Source of the DNA: Pseudorhodoplanes sp.
Lineage (GTDB): Bacteria > Pseudomonadota > Alphaproteobacteria > Rhizobiales > Xanthobacteraceae
Assembly (NCBI GenBank): GCA_008933495.1
Contig: WBUW01000038.1
Span: forward strand, 1 to 12,925
Length of the DNA stretch: 12,925 nt
Direction: 5' to 3'
Shown here: positions 7,143 to 12,925 of the stretch, piece after piece
Numbering within the stretch: position 1 is the first letter of the stretch
How the letters are laid out: the number at the start of each line of letters is the position of its first letter
Position numbers and translations under genes: made by a program
The notes under the pieces: generated by a model
Told to the model about the DNA's origin: nothing
The model's database searches: none
Seen by the model: the letters and a program-made list of their open reading frames with translations, nothing else

Positions 7143-8155
7143 GGAAAGGCGCGCCCCGGCGATTGACCGCCGTCACCCTGGCGCTGGCGATCGGCGCCGC
7201 CGCCGGTCTGCCGCCGCCGGCGCGCGCGGAGACCGCGCTCGACATTGCGGCGTCGGTGATCGACGGTTTCGGTCCGCGCGACCCGCACCGCCGGCAGTTC
7301 GGCGCGCTCGAATTCCGCGGTGGTCTACAATTGTCGTCCTCCGACAGAAATTTCGGCGGGCTGTCCGCCATTCATGTCCGCCCCGACGGCGCGCACTTCG
7401 TTGCGGTGACCGACAAGGCGCAATGGCTGCGCGGGCGCATCATCTATCGTGACGGCGCGCCCGCCGGCATTGCCGATGCGGTGATGGCGCCGATGCTGGG
7501 GCCGGACGGCAAGCCATTGACCGGGCGCGGATGGTTCGACACCGAAGCGCTCGCCGAGGATGCCGGGGCGCTCTATGTCGGCATCGAGCGGGCGCACCAG
7601 ATCGTGCGGTTCGATTTTGCCAAGGGCGGGCTTGCCGCGCGCGGGATGCCGATCGCGGTCCCGCCTTCCTTCGCGCGGCTGCCCGCCAACAAGGGCATCG
7701 AATGCCTGGCGGTGGCGCCGAACGCCGGCCCGCTGGCCGGCGCCCTGATTGCGGTGTCCGAGCGCGGGCTCGATGCCGCCGGCAACGTGCGCGGCTTCCT
7801 GATCGGCGGTAAGATGGCCGGCGAGTTCAGCGTCAGGCGCAAGGACGACTTCGATATCGTCGATTGCGCGCTCACGCCGGACGGGGATTTTCTGCTGCTC
7901 GAGCGCTTCTTTTCCTGGCGCAGCGGCGTTGCGATGCGGATCCGGCGCGTTCCGCTTACGGCGCTGCGGCCGGGCGCGGTGCTGGAAGGCCCGGCTCTGA
8001 TCGAAGCCGATCTCGGCTACCAGATCGACAATATGGAAGGCATGAGCGTCCACCGCGCGGCGAACGGCGAAACCATCCTGACGCTCGTGTCCGATGACAA
8101 TTTCTCGCTGCTCCAGCGCACGCTGCTGCTGCAATTCGCGCTGGTTGACCGCTGA
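7139..8155 (+). CDS. Exported esterase-like/phytase-family protein
   Basis: This is a 338-residue predicted secreted protein resembling the 'esterase-like activity of phytase' family (Phytase-like, PF13449), a beta-propeller-type fold. It begins with a signal peptide: basic MRKGAPRR, a hydrophobic core (about 9-24) and a probable cleavage after P-A-R-A (about residue 30). Family-like segments include FGGLSAI, GRGWFDTEALAE, the IERAHQIVRFD stretch, NKGIECLAV and the C-terminal DNMEGMSV. The TTG start overlaps the cobT stop as TTGA. It is preferred because GGAG lies about 9 bases upstream and because any later start would lose the signal peptide. No GxSxG esterase motif is obvious. The substrate is unknown; calling it a phytase would over-reach. 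Confidence 0.85.
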   Translation: MRKGAPRRLTAVTLALAIGAAAGLPPPARAETALDIAASVIDGFGPRDPHRRQFGALEFRGGLQLSSSDRNFGGLSAIHVRPDGAHFVAVTDKAQWLRGRIIYRDGAPAGIADAVMAPMLGPDGKPLTGRGWFDTEALAEDAGALYVGIERAHQIVRFDFAKGGLAARGMPIAVPPSFARLPANKGIECLAVAPNAGPLAGALIAVSERGLDAAGNVRGFLIGGKMAGEFSVRRKDDFDIVDCALTPDGDFLLLERFFSWRSGVAMRIRRVPLTALRPGAVLEGPALIEADLGYQIDNMEGMSVHRAANGETILTLVSDDNFSLLQRTLLLQFALVDR

Positions 8156-8168
8156 GCGCGCGGCTCAG
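8152..8168. other. Dyad spanning two convergent stop codons
   Basis: CTGAGC, a 5-base loop and GCTCAG form a perfect 6-bp inverted repeat containing the TGA of the phytase-like gene and the TGA of rpmB. No T-tract follows on either strand, so it is at best a weak bidirectional terminator. The gap between the two genes is only 9 bp. Confidence 0.25.
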
Positions 8169-8452
8169 ACCGCGGCGAGCTTCCTGGTCAGCTTGCGCTT
8201 GATTTCGAGCGCCTTGGGCGACAGATCGGCGTCCTTGGCCTTGATCAGGAAGGCGTCGAGGCCGCCGCGATGGTCGACGCTCTTGAGCGCGTTCGCCGAC
8301 ACGCGCAGCCTGACCGACTGCGCCAGCGCGTCCGACTGCAACGTGACATTGACCAGATTGGGCAGAAACCGCCGCTTGGTCTTGCGGTTGGAGTGGCTGA
8401 CCTTGTGGCCAACCTGTGCCGACTTTCCGGTCAGGTCGCACTTGCGCGACAT
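8165..8452 (-). CDS. rpmB: 50S ribosomal protein L28
   Basis: L28 is a component of the large ribosomal subunit. The 95-residue product starts MSRKCDLTGKSAQVGHKVSH, followed by the diagnostic NRKTKRRFLPNL, and ends in a basic helix, all typical of alphaproteobacterial L28. The ATG at 8452 is preceded on the minus strand by GAGG about 9 bases upstream (plus-strand CCTC at 8462-8465), which decides against a longer frame from 8512. It is transcribed from its own promoter against the cobS-cobT operon. Its stop lies 9 bp from the convergent phytase-like gene, so transcription read-through may overlap. Confidence 0.97.
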   Translation of the reverse strand: MSRKCDLTGKSAQVGHKVSHSNRKTKRRFLPNLVNVTLQSDALAQSVRLRVSANALKSVDHRGGLDAFLIKAKDADLSPKALEIKRKLTRKLAAV

Positions 8453-8532
8453 GGCTTCAATCCTCGAATTTTCCGCGATTCCGCACCCCGGAGGGCCCGG
8501 CGCGACGGCCAATCTCTGCGTGAGACCGCGGA

Positions 8533-8561
8533 CGTATAGAGAGGGGGGCGCGGACCGTCAA
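8533..8561 (-). promoter_or_regulatory. rpmB promoter (sigma-70 type)
   Basis: On the minus strand, TTGACG (8561-8556), a spacer of exactly 17 bp and TATACG (8538-8533) give a near-consensus housekeeping promoter. Initiation near 8526 would give a leader of about 74 bases with a GAGG ribosome site. This is the best promoter match in the window and suits a highly expressed ribosomal protein gene. Confidence 0.65.
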
Positions 8562-8718
8562 GCGCGGGCTCCCCGCGGGCGAGCGCGGGAACCACACAAA
8601 CGGCGCAATCCGGCCGAATCAAAAGATGATAGTCTCACCGGCCGATTTGCGGCCGGCATGGCAGGCTGGCCGGCGCGCGCCGGATGGAATTTTGGGTCCA
8701 GAAAGGCGAGGTCCCGAC

Positions 8719-9576
8719 GTGATCGCGGTTCGAATGTCCCGATGGCGGCTGCTGGCGGCCGCCGCCGGCTTGGTTGCGCTGGCCGGCGCTGACGCGCACA
8801 GCGGCGCGGCGCAGGCCCAGGCCAGGCTCGAAGCCCGCTATACCGCGCGCCTTGCCGGCATCCCGCTCGGGAAGGGGACCTGGCTCGTCGATATTTCCGG
8901 CAATCAATACATCGCTTCGGCGAGCGGGGCGACGACCGGGCTTGTGAAAGTCTTTACCGGCGGCCAGGGCTCTGGCTCGGCGCGCGGCGCGATCGTATCG
9001 GGCAATCTCGTGCCCGCGAGCTATTCGGTGTCGGTGTCCACCGACAAGCGTACCGAAGAAGTGCAGATGACGCTCGGCGGCGGCAACGTCAGGGACGTGG
9101 TCCATACGCCGGAAAAGAAATGGCCGGCCAAGGCCGTCCCGTTGACCGAAGGCCATCGCCGCAACGTGATCGATCCGATGACGGCCTCGCTCGTGGGGGT
9201 GCGCGGGAACGGCGACACGCTGCTGGCCGATGCCTGCAACCGCAACCTCGCGGTTTTCGACGGCACCATGCGCTACGATCTCGATTTCGCCTTCAAGCGC
9301 ATGGACAGCGTGAAGCCCAAACAGGGCTATGTCGGTCCGGTTGTCGTGTGCGCGGTCTATTTTTCGCCGGTGGCGGGCCATGTGCCCGAGCGGGCGGCGA
9401 TCAAATACCTGACCGCATTGCGCGACATGGAAGTCTGGCTTGCGCCGGTCGCCGGCACGCGGGTGCTGGCGCCGTTCCGGTTCTCGGTGCCCACCCCGCT
9501 TGGCCTTGGCGTGCTGGAAGCCACCGATTTCATCGTCGCCCCGTTGCCCTCCAAGGCGAGCGTGACCCTGCAATAA
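8719..9576 (+). CDS. DUF3108 domain exported protein
   Basis: This is a predicted exported protein of 285 residues with the DUF3108 architecture. After the leader it has a beta-rich region (LEARYTARLAGIPLGKGTW..., then SGATTGLVKVFTG), a stretch of DPMTASLVGV, cysteines in DACNRNLAVFDG and VVVCAVYFSP, and a C-terminal LGLGVLEATDFI. The family is periplasmic or envelope-associated and its function is unsettled. I chose GTG 8719 because AGGCGAGG ends 7 bases before it. The product then has a basic N-terminus (RMSRWR), a hydrophobic core and cleavage around A-Q-A (about 33-35). ATG 8734 is the alternative and keeps the signal peptide. A longer frame from 8626 places non-hydrophobic residues before the leader and is less likely. 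It probably has its own promoter in the region shared with rpmB. Confidence 0.85.
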   Translation: MIAVRMSRWRLLAAAAGLVALAGADAHSGAAQAQARLEARYTARLAGIPLGKGTWLVDISGNQYIASASGATTGLVKVFTGGQGSGSARGAIVSGNLVPASYSVSVSTDKRTEEVQMTLGGGNVRDVVHTPEKKWPAKAVPLTEGHRRNVIDPMTASLVGVRGNGDTLLADACNRNLAVFDGTMRYDLDFAFKRMDSVKPKQGYVGPVVVCAVYFSPVAGHVPERAAIKYLTALRDMEVWLAPVAGTRVLAPFRFSVPTPLGLGVLEATDFIVAPLPSKASVTLQ

Positions 9577-9715
9577 CGCGCCGAGCGTTGCGCGCGCGCC
9601 GGATTTTCCCCGCAACCCCCGTTATCCCGCCTTGACTCTTTCGCAAATGGTCTCTTCCCGGCCGTTAACGATTGCAGCGCCGGATTGCGCGCTCGGGACC
9701 GCCGCGATTCCCGGA

Positions 9716-9721
9716 TATAGT
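9716..9721 (+). promoter_or_regulatory. Candidate -10 element (TATAGT) for the helicase gene
   Basis: TATAGT matches the -10 consensus at five of six positions. No good -35 lies 16-18 bp upstream (the bases there are near TCGGGA), but a GATTC methylation site (9706-9710) sits in the would-be spacer. Initiation near 9728 would give a leader of about 240 bases. Confidence 0.3.
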
Positions 9722-9754
9722 GGTTATGGCGCTGCCGGACCAATAAATCTGGCG

Positions 9755-9805
9755 GGAACGAATGCCGATGACGCGCGAGTCAGCGATTCGGGCGCGATTC
9801 GTTCC
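9755..9805 (+). repeat. Inverted repeat with internal stem
   Basis: GGAACGAAT (9755-9763) and ATTCGTTCC (9797-9805) are perfect 9-bp complements. Inside, CGCGC (9772-9776) pairs with GCGCG (9792-9796), contiguous with the outer stem on the right side and separated by an 8-base bulge on the left. It could be an operator dyad in DNA or a hairpin in the helicase leader RNA. Confidence 0.45.
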
Positions 9806-9817
9806 AGACTCGTTCCA
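9783..9817 (+). repeat. Short 11-bp-period tandem array
   Basis: Degenerate units follow an 11-bp step: GCGATTCGGGC (9783), GCGATTCGTTC (9794) and CAGACTCGTTC (9805). Viewed one phase later, GATTCGTTCCA and GACTCGTTCCA are adjacent copies differing at one base. Each unit contains one GANTC. It overlaps the right arm of the inverted repeat. Confidence 0.45.
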
Positions 9818-9968
9818 CAGCTTAACAATACGGCCGCGATTCCCGCCGCCGGTGTCGCATTGTGATACAGCACGCCATGGAATCGCAGCCAATGAGCCCC
9901 CATTTGCGGCCAAGACGCCGCCTGCCGGCGCAAGAGGCGGGTTTATCCCCGAGACCCCCGGACTATTG

Positions 9969-12925
9969 ATGGCCATTTCCTTCTCGCCGGCCCCGCGTTC
10001 CGGTGCCCGCACCCGCGGCGCCGGCGTAACCGCGGTGCTCGGACCGACCAATACCGGCAAGACCCATCTGGCGATCGAGCGCATGCTGGCGCACGCGTCC
10101 GGCATGATCGGCCTGCCGCTGCGCCTTCTGGCGCGCGAGGTCTACGGCAAGGTGGCCGCCCGGGCCGGCGCCGATTCCGTCGCGCTGATCACCGGCGAGG
10201 AGAAGATCAAGCCGTCCAATCCGCGCTTCTGGGTGGCGACCGTGGAAGCGATGCCGCGTGACATCGAGCCGGCCTTTCTGGCGATCGACGAAGTGCAACT
10301 CGCCGCCGATTTCGAGCGCGGCCATGTCTTCACCGACCGCATGCTGAACCGGCGCGGACGCGAGGAGACGCTGCTGCTCGGTGCGGCGACCATCCGTCCG
10401 ATGGTGGAGAAGCTGCTGCCGGGCGCAAACATCATTTCGCGGCCGCGCCTGTCGATGCTGACCTATGCAGGCGACAAGAAGCTGACGCGGCTGCCGCGCC
10501 GCGCCGCGATCGTCGCGTTCTCCGCCGACGAGGTCTACGCCATCGCGGAATTGATCAGGCGCCAGCGCGGCGGCGCGGCGGTGGTGCTCGGCGCCCTGTC
10601 GCCGCGCACCCGCAATGCGCAGGTCGCGCTGTACCAGTCCGGTGACGTCGACTACCTGATCGCAACCGACGCCATCGGCATGGGCCTCAATCTCGATGTC
10701 GATCATGTCGCGTTCGCCTCGGACCGCAAGTTCGACGGCTACCAGTATCGCAATCTCAATCCGGCCGAGCTCGCCCAGATCGCCGGCCGCGCCGGGCGCG
10801 CGACCCACGACGGCACGTTCGGGACGACCGGGCGCTGCCCGCCGTTCGACGACGAACTGGTGCGCCGGCTGGAAACGCATTCCTTCGAGCCTTTGAAGGT
10901 TCTGCAATGGCGCAATTCCGCTCTCGACTTCGGCTCGATCGGCGCATTGCAGGCCTCGCTTGCCATGGCTCCGGTGGAGGAAGGCCTTGCGCGTGCGCCC
11001 CTCGCCGAGGACATCCTGGTGCTCGAACATGCCGCGCGCGATGACGCGATCCGCAATCTGGCGGTGGGGCGCGCGGCGGTCGAAAAGCTGTGGCTTGCGT
11101 GTCAGGTCCCCGATTACCGTAAAATTGCCCCCGCCAACCACGCGGAACTGGTGACCACCCTCTATGGTTTCCTGATGCGCGAGGGTAAAATAGCTACCGA
11201 CTGGTTTGCCCGTCAGGTGCAGCAGGCGGACCGCACCGACGGTGACATCGATACACTCTCGACGAGGATTGCGCATGTTCGGACCTGGACTTTTGTTGCC
11301 AACCGGCCCGACTGGTTGTCGGACCCGGAGCACTGGCAGGGGGTCGCGCGCACCGTCGAGGACAAGCTGTCCGACGCGCTGCATGAGCGGCTTACCGCAC
11401 GCTTTGTCGATCGCCGCACCAGCGTGCTAATGCGGCGGCTGCGAGAGAACACGACATTGGACAGTGAAATTTCGAAAACCGGTGAAGTCACGGTCGAGGG
11501 TCACATCGTCGGCCGCCTGGAGGGATTCCGGTTCGCGGCCGATGCGCCCGCCGGCGGCTCGGAGGCCAAGGCATTGCATGCCGCGGCGCAGAAGGCGCTC
11601 GCGGGGGAAATCGAGGCGCGCGCGAGCCGTCTGTCGCAGGCGCCCGATGAGCAGTTCGTGCTGGCCGCGGACAATCACATTCGCTGGACCGGCGACGTCG
11701 TCGGCGTGCTGGTGGCGGGTGAGGACATCTTGCGGCCGCGCATGCGGATTCTGGCCGATGAGCAACTGACCGGCCAGGCGCGCGATGCCGTGCAGGCGCG
11801 GCTCGATCTGTGGATTGCGGCGCATATCCAGAAGCTGCTCGGCCCGTTGGTCGAGATTTCCAAGGCCGAAGATGTCGTCGGCCTTGCGCGCGGCGTTGCG
11901 TTCCAGCTTGTCGAGGCGCTTGGCGTGCTCGAGCGCCAGAAAGTGGCGGACGAGGTCAAGGCGCTCGAGCAGAATGCCCGTGCAACCCTGCGCAAGTACG
12001 GCGTGCGGTTCGGCGCCTATCACATTTACGTGCCGGCCTTGCTCAAGCCGGCGCCACGTGCGCTCGCCACGCAATTGTTCGCGCTCAAGGACAATAGCGG
12101 CGAGTTGCGCGGACTCGACGATATCCTGCAACTGGCCGCCAGCGGGCGCACCTCGATCCCCGTCAACAAGGAGATCGCCCGAGCGCTCTGTCGCGCCGCC
12201 GGCTATCGCGTCTGCGGCGAGCGCGCCGTGCGTGTCGATATTCTCGAGCGCCTGGCTGATCTGATCCGCCCGGCGCTGGCGTGGCGCGAGAACTCCCCCG
12301 GGGTGAAGCCTGCGGGCGCGCTCGACGGGCGTGGCTTCACCGTCACCGTCAACATGACGTCGCTTGTCGGCTCGTCCGGCGAGGATTTTGCCTCGATCCT
12401 GCGCGCGCTCGGCTACCGGATGGATCGCCGGCCGAAGCCGCCGGAGGCTGCGGCCGCGCCTTCGCCGGACGCTGCCGCGGCCGCGGATTCGGCAATGGTC
12501 GCGAGCGATGCACCGGACGCATCGGAAATTTCCGGCGAACCGGCGTCGGCGACGCCGGCCGGGAACGACCTTTCCCCGGCCGAGGTGGCCGCGGTCATGG
12601 GTCTTGCTCAACCCGAAACGCCGCCGGCCCCTGCTGCCTTGCCGCAAGAGCCGTCGGCCGATCAGGAGCCGTCGAGCGACCTTGTTACTGGCGCCGCGGA
12701 CGAAAGTTTGCCCGAGCCGCCGTGCCCGCAAACCGGCGCGGCCGACACGACGGGCGCCGCCGCGGAAGAATTCATCGAAGTCTGGCGGCCCGGCCGGTTC
12801 GAAGGCCGCGAACGCAACCGCCGAAAGTCTGGCCGTGCAGACGGCAGGGGAGCCGCGGCGCAAGCGCAGGCGCCGTCCGAAACCGCTGCCGGCACCGATA
12901 CGGCAGCCGCCGGTGAACCGGCCAT
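9969..12925 (+). CDS. Suv3-like DExH RNA helicase, 3'-truncated by window edge
   Basis: This is a large superfamily 2 helicase, of the type related to mitochondrial Suv3/SUPV3L1, likely acting in RNA unwinding or turnover. I read the frame codon by codon: 985 codons are open to the window edge. Motifs in order are Walker A GPTNTGKTH (25-33), DEVQ (107-110), GAAT (138-141), motif V ATDAIGMGLN (232-241) and motif VI QIAGRAGR (270-277). A conserved C-terminal region follows (TWTFVANRPDWL near 439-450, then LSDALHERLTARFVDRRTS). From about residue 820 an Ala/Pro/Glu-rich low-complexity tail leads to EVWRPGRFEGRERNRR (about 938-953), as in alphaproteobacterial homologues. ATG 9969 is preferred. 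No strong Shine-Dalgarno sequence precedes it. TTG 9966 or the in-frame ATGs at 9762 and 9768 are alternatives. Confidence 0.93.
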   Translation, partial: MAISFSPAPRSGARTRGAGVTAVLGPTNTGKTHLAIERMLAHASGMIGLPLRLLAREVYGKVAARAGADSVALITGEEKIKPSNPRFWVATVEAMPRDIEPAFLAIDEVQLAADFERGHVFTDRMLNRRGREETLLLGAATIRPMVEKLLPGANIISRPRLSMLTYAGDKKLTRLPRRAAIVAFSADEVYAIAELIRRQRGGAAVVLGALSPRTRNAQVALYQSGDVDYLIATDAIGMGLNLDVDHVAFASDRKFDGYQYRNLNPAELAQIAGRAGRATHDGTFGTTGRCPPFDDELVRRLETHSFEPLKVLQWRNSALDFGSIGALQASLAMAPVEEGLARAPLAEDILVLEHAARDDAIRNLAVGRAAVEKLWLACQVPDYRKIAPANHAELVTTLYGFLMREGKIATDWFARQVQQADRTDGDIDTLSTRIAHVRTWTFVANRPDWLSDPEHWQGVARTVEDKLSDALHERLTARFVDRRTSVLMRRLRENTTLDSEISKTGEVTVEGHIVGRLEGFRFAADAPAGGSEAKALHAAAQKALAGEIEARASRLSQAPDEQFVLAADNHIRWTGDVVGVLVAGEDILRPRMRILADEQLTGQARDAVQARLDLWIAAHIQKLLGPLVEISKAEDVVGLARGVAFQLVEALGVLERQKVADEVKALEQNARATLRKYGVRFGAYHIYVPALLKPAPRALATQLFALKDNSGELRGLDDILQLAASGRTSIPVNKEIARALCRAAGYRVCGERAVRVDILERLADLIRPALAWRENSPGVKPAGALDGRGFTVTVNMTSLVGSSGEDFASILRALGYRMDRRPKPPEAAAAPSPDAAAAADSAMVASDAPDASEISGEPASATPAGNDLSPAEVAAVMGLAQPETPPAPAALPQEPSADQEPSSDLVTGAADESLPEPPCPQTGAADTTGAAAEEFIEVWRPGRFEGRERNRRKSGRADGRGAAAQAQAPSETAAGTDTAAAGEPA

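Larger units (their letters stand above)
9634..9884. promoter_or_regulatory. Cluster of eight GANTC (CcrM methylation) sites
   Basis: GANTC occurs at 9634 (GACTC), 9706 (GATTC), 9777 (GAGTC), 9785 (GATTC), 9796 (GATTC), 9807 (GACTC), 9838 (GATTC) and 9880 (GAATC). The 9785, 9796 and 9807 sites are exactly 11 bp apart. In Alphaproteobacteria GANTC is methylated by CcrM, and GcrA acts with sigma-70 at promoters carrying methylated sites. Roughly one site per 300 bp would be expected by composition (my estimate). Confidence 0.5.
9577..9968. other. 392-bp non-coding region upstream of the helicase gene
   Basis: I find no convincing gene here. A 77-codon plus-strand frame from TTG 9632 and an antisense frame crossing into the helicase gene show no recognisable family. 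Base composition is visibly less GC-rich than the flanking genes. The region holds eight GANTC sites, a perfect 13-bp direct repeat (GCCGCGATTCCCG at 9701-9713 and 9833-9845), a 9-bp inverted repeat, two TTAAC motifs and a TATAGT hexamer. A weak stem (AACGC/GCGTT, 9575-9589) follows the DUF3108 stop. The most likely role is promoter and leader of the helicase gene. Confidence 0.6.

Noticed and set aside
8094..8792. A 232-codon plus-strand frame across rpmB
   Set aside because: It is antisense to L28 and overlaps two supported genes; the product is low-complexity and Ser/Arg-rich.
9632..9865. A 77-codon frame in the non-coding region starting at TTG
   Set aside because: No Shine-Dalgarno sequence, no family resemblance, and it overlaps the repeat and GANTC array with non-coding-like codon use.
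9618..9950. Possible replication origin (DnaA-box-like TTATCCC words)
   Set aside because: GTTATCCCG and TTTATCCCC do not match the TTATNCACA consensus, there is no AT-rich unwinding stretch, and no origin-linked genes are nearby.
9963..11384. A 473-codon antisense frame inside the helicase gene
   Set aside because: The plus strand carries all helicase motifs in order; the antisense product is Arg/His/Gln-rich with no domain.
11427..12863. A 478-codon antisense frame in the helicase 3' half
   Set aside because: Same reason: a GC-bias shadow with Arg-rich content, and the plus-strand frame is continuous.
1..12925. A hidden defence, mobile or biosynthetic system
   Set aside because: All long coding regions match core or conserved families in expected order. 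There are no transposase, integrase, toxin-antitoxin, CRISPR or phage signatures, and base composition is uniform except in the region before the helicase gene.

Overview
The window is ordinary-looking chromosomal sequence from a GC-rich alphaproteobacterium, most likely Hyphomicrobiales (Rhizobiales; Bradyrhizobium/Rhodopseudomonas/Xanthobacteraceae-like). This rests on protein families and gene order, not on a database search: aroB, a CNNM/CorC-type CBS protein, bolA, a J-domain gene, cobS, cobT, a phytase-like esterase gene, rpmB, a DUF3108 gene and a Suv3-like helicase. CobS/CobT belong to the aerobic cobalamin route typical of this group. I see no mobile element, tRNA, rRNA, CRISPR array, toxin or phage gene.

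Layout. At 1-2305, the 3' part of aroB (it begins before the window) overlaps a CBS-domain membrane protein by ATGA. At 2344-2628, bolA runs on the minus strand, divergent from a J-domain gene (2747-3358). At 3479-8155 lies a probable operon: cobS, a DUF502 membrane protein, cobT and a secreted phytase-like protein whose TTG start overlaps the cobT stop. rpmB (8165-8452, minus) is convergent with it and has its own good sigma-70-type promoter. A DUF3108 exported protein follows (8719-9576), then a 392-bp non-coding stretch. A large Suv3-type RNA helicase gene runs from 9969 off the right end; its frame is open for 985 codons with no stop.

How the genes fit together. CobS and CobT are the AAA+ ATPase and the MIDAS-containing subunit of the CobNST cobaltochelatase; CobN is not here. 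DUF502 and the phytase-like protein are transcriptional neighbours with no evident cobalamin role. aroB (shikimate pathway), bolA (iron/redox or stress), rpmB (ribosome) and the helicase (RNA metabolism) are core genes.

I did not find a new multi-gene system. The strongest unexplained signal is in the non-coding stretch before the helicase gene. Eight GANTC sites, the CcrM methylation target in Alphaproteobacteria, lie within 251 bp. Several are 11 bp apart, and one lies just upstream of a TATAGT hexamer. The same stretch holds a 9-bp inverted repeat, a perfect 13-bp direct repeat and two TTAAC motifs. It looks like a methylation- and cell-cycle-responsive control region. Smaller observations concern possible leaderless starts at bolA/dnaJ, mini-ORFs ending in ATGA at cobS and DUF502, and the placement of DUF502 between cobS and cobT.
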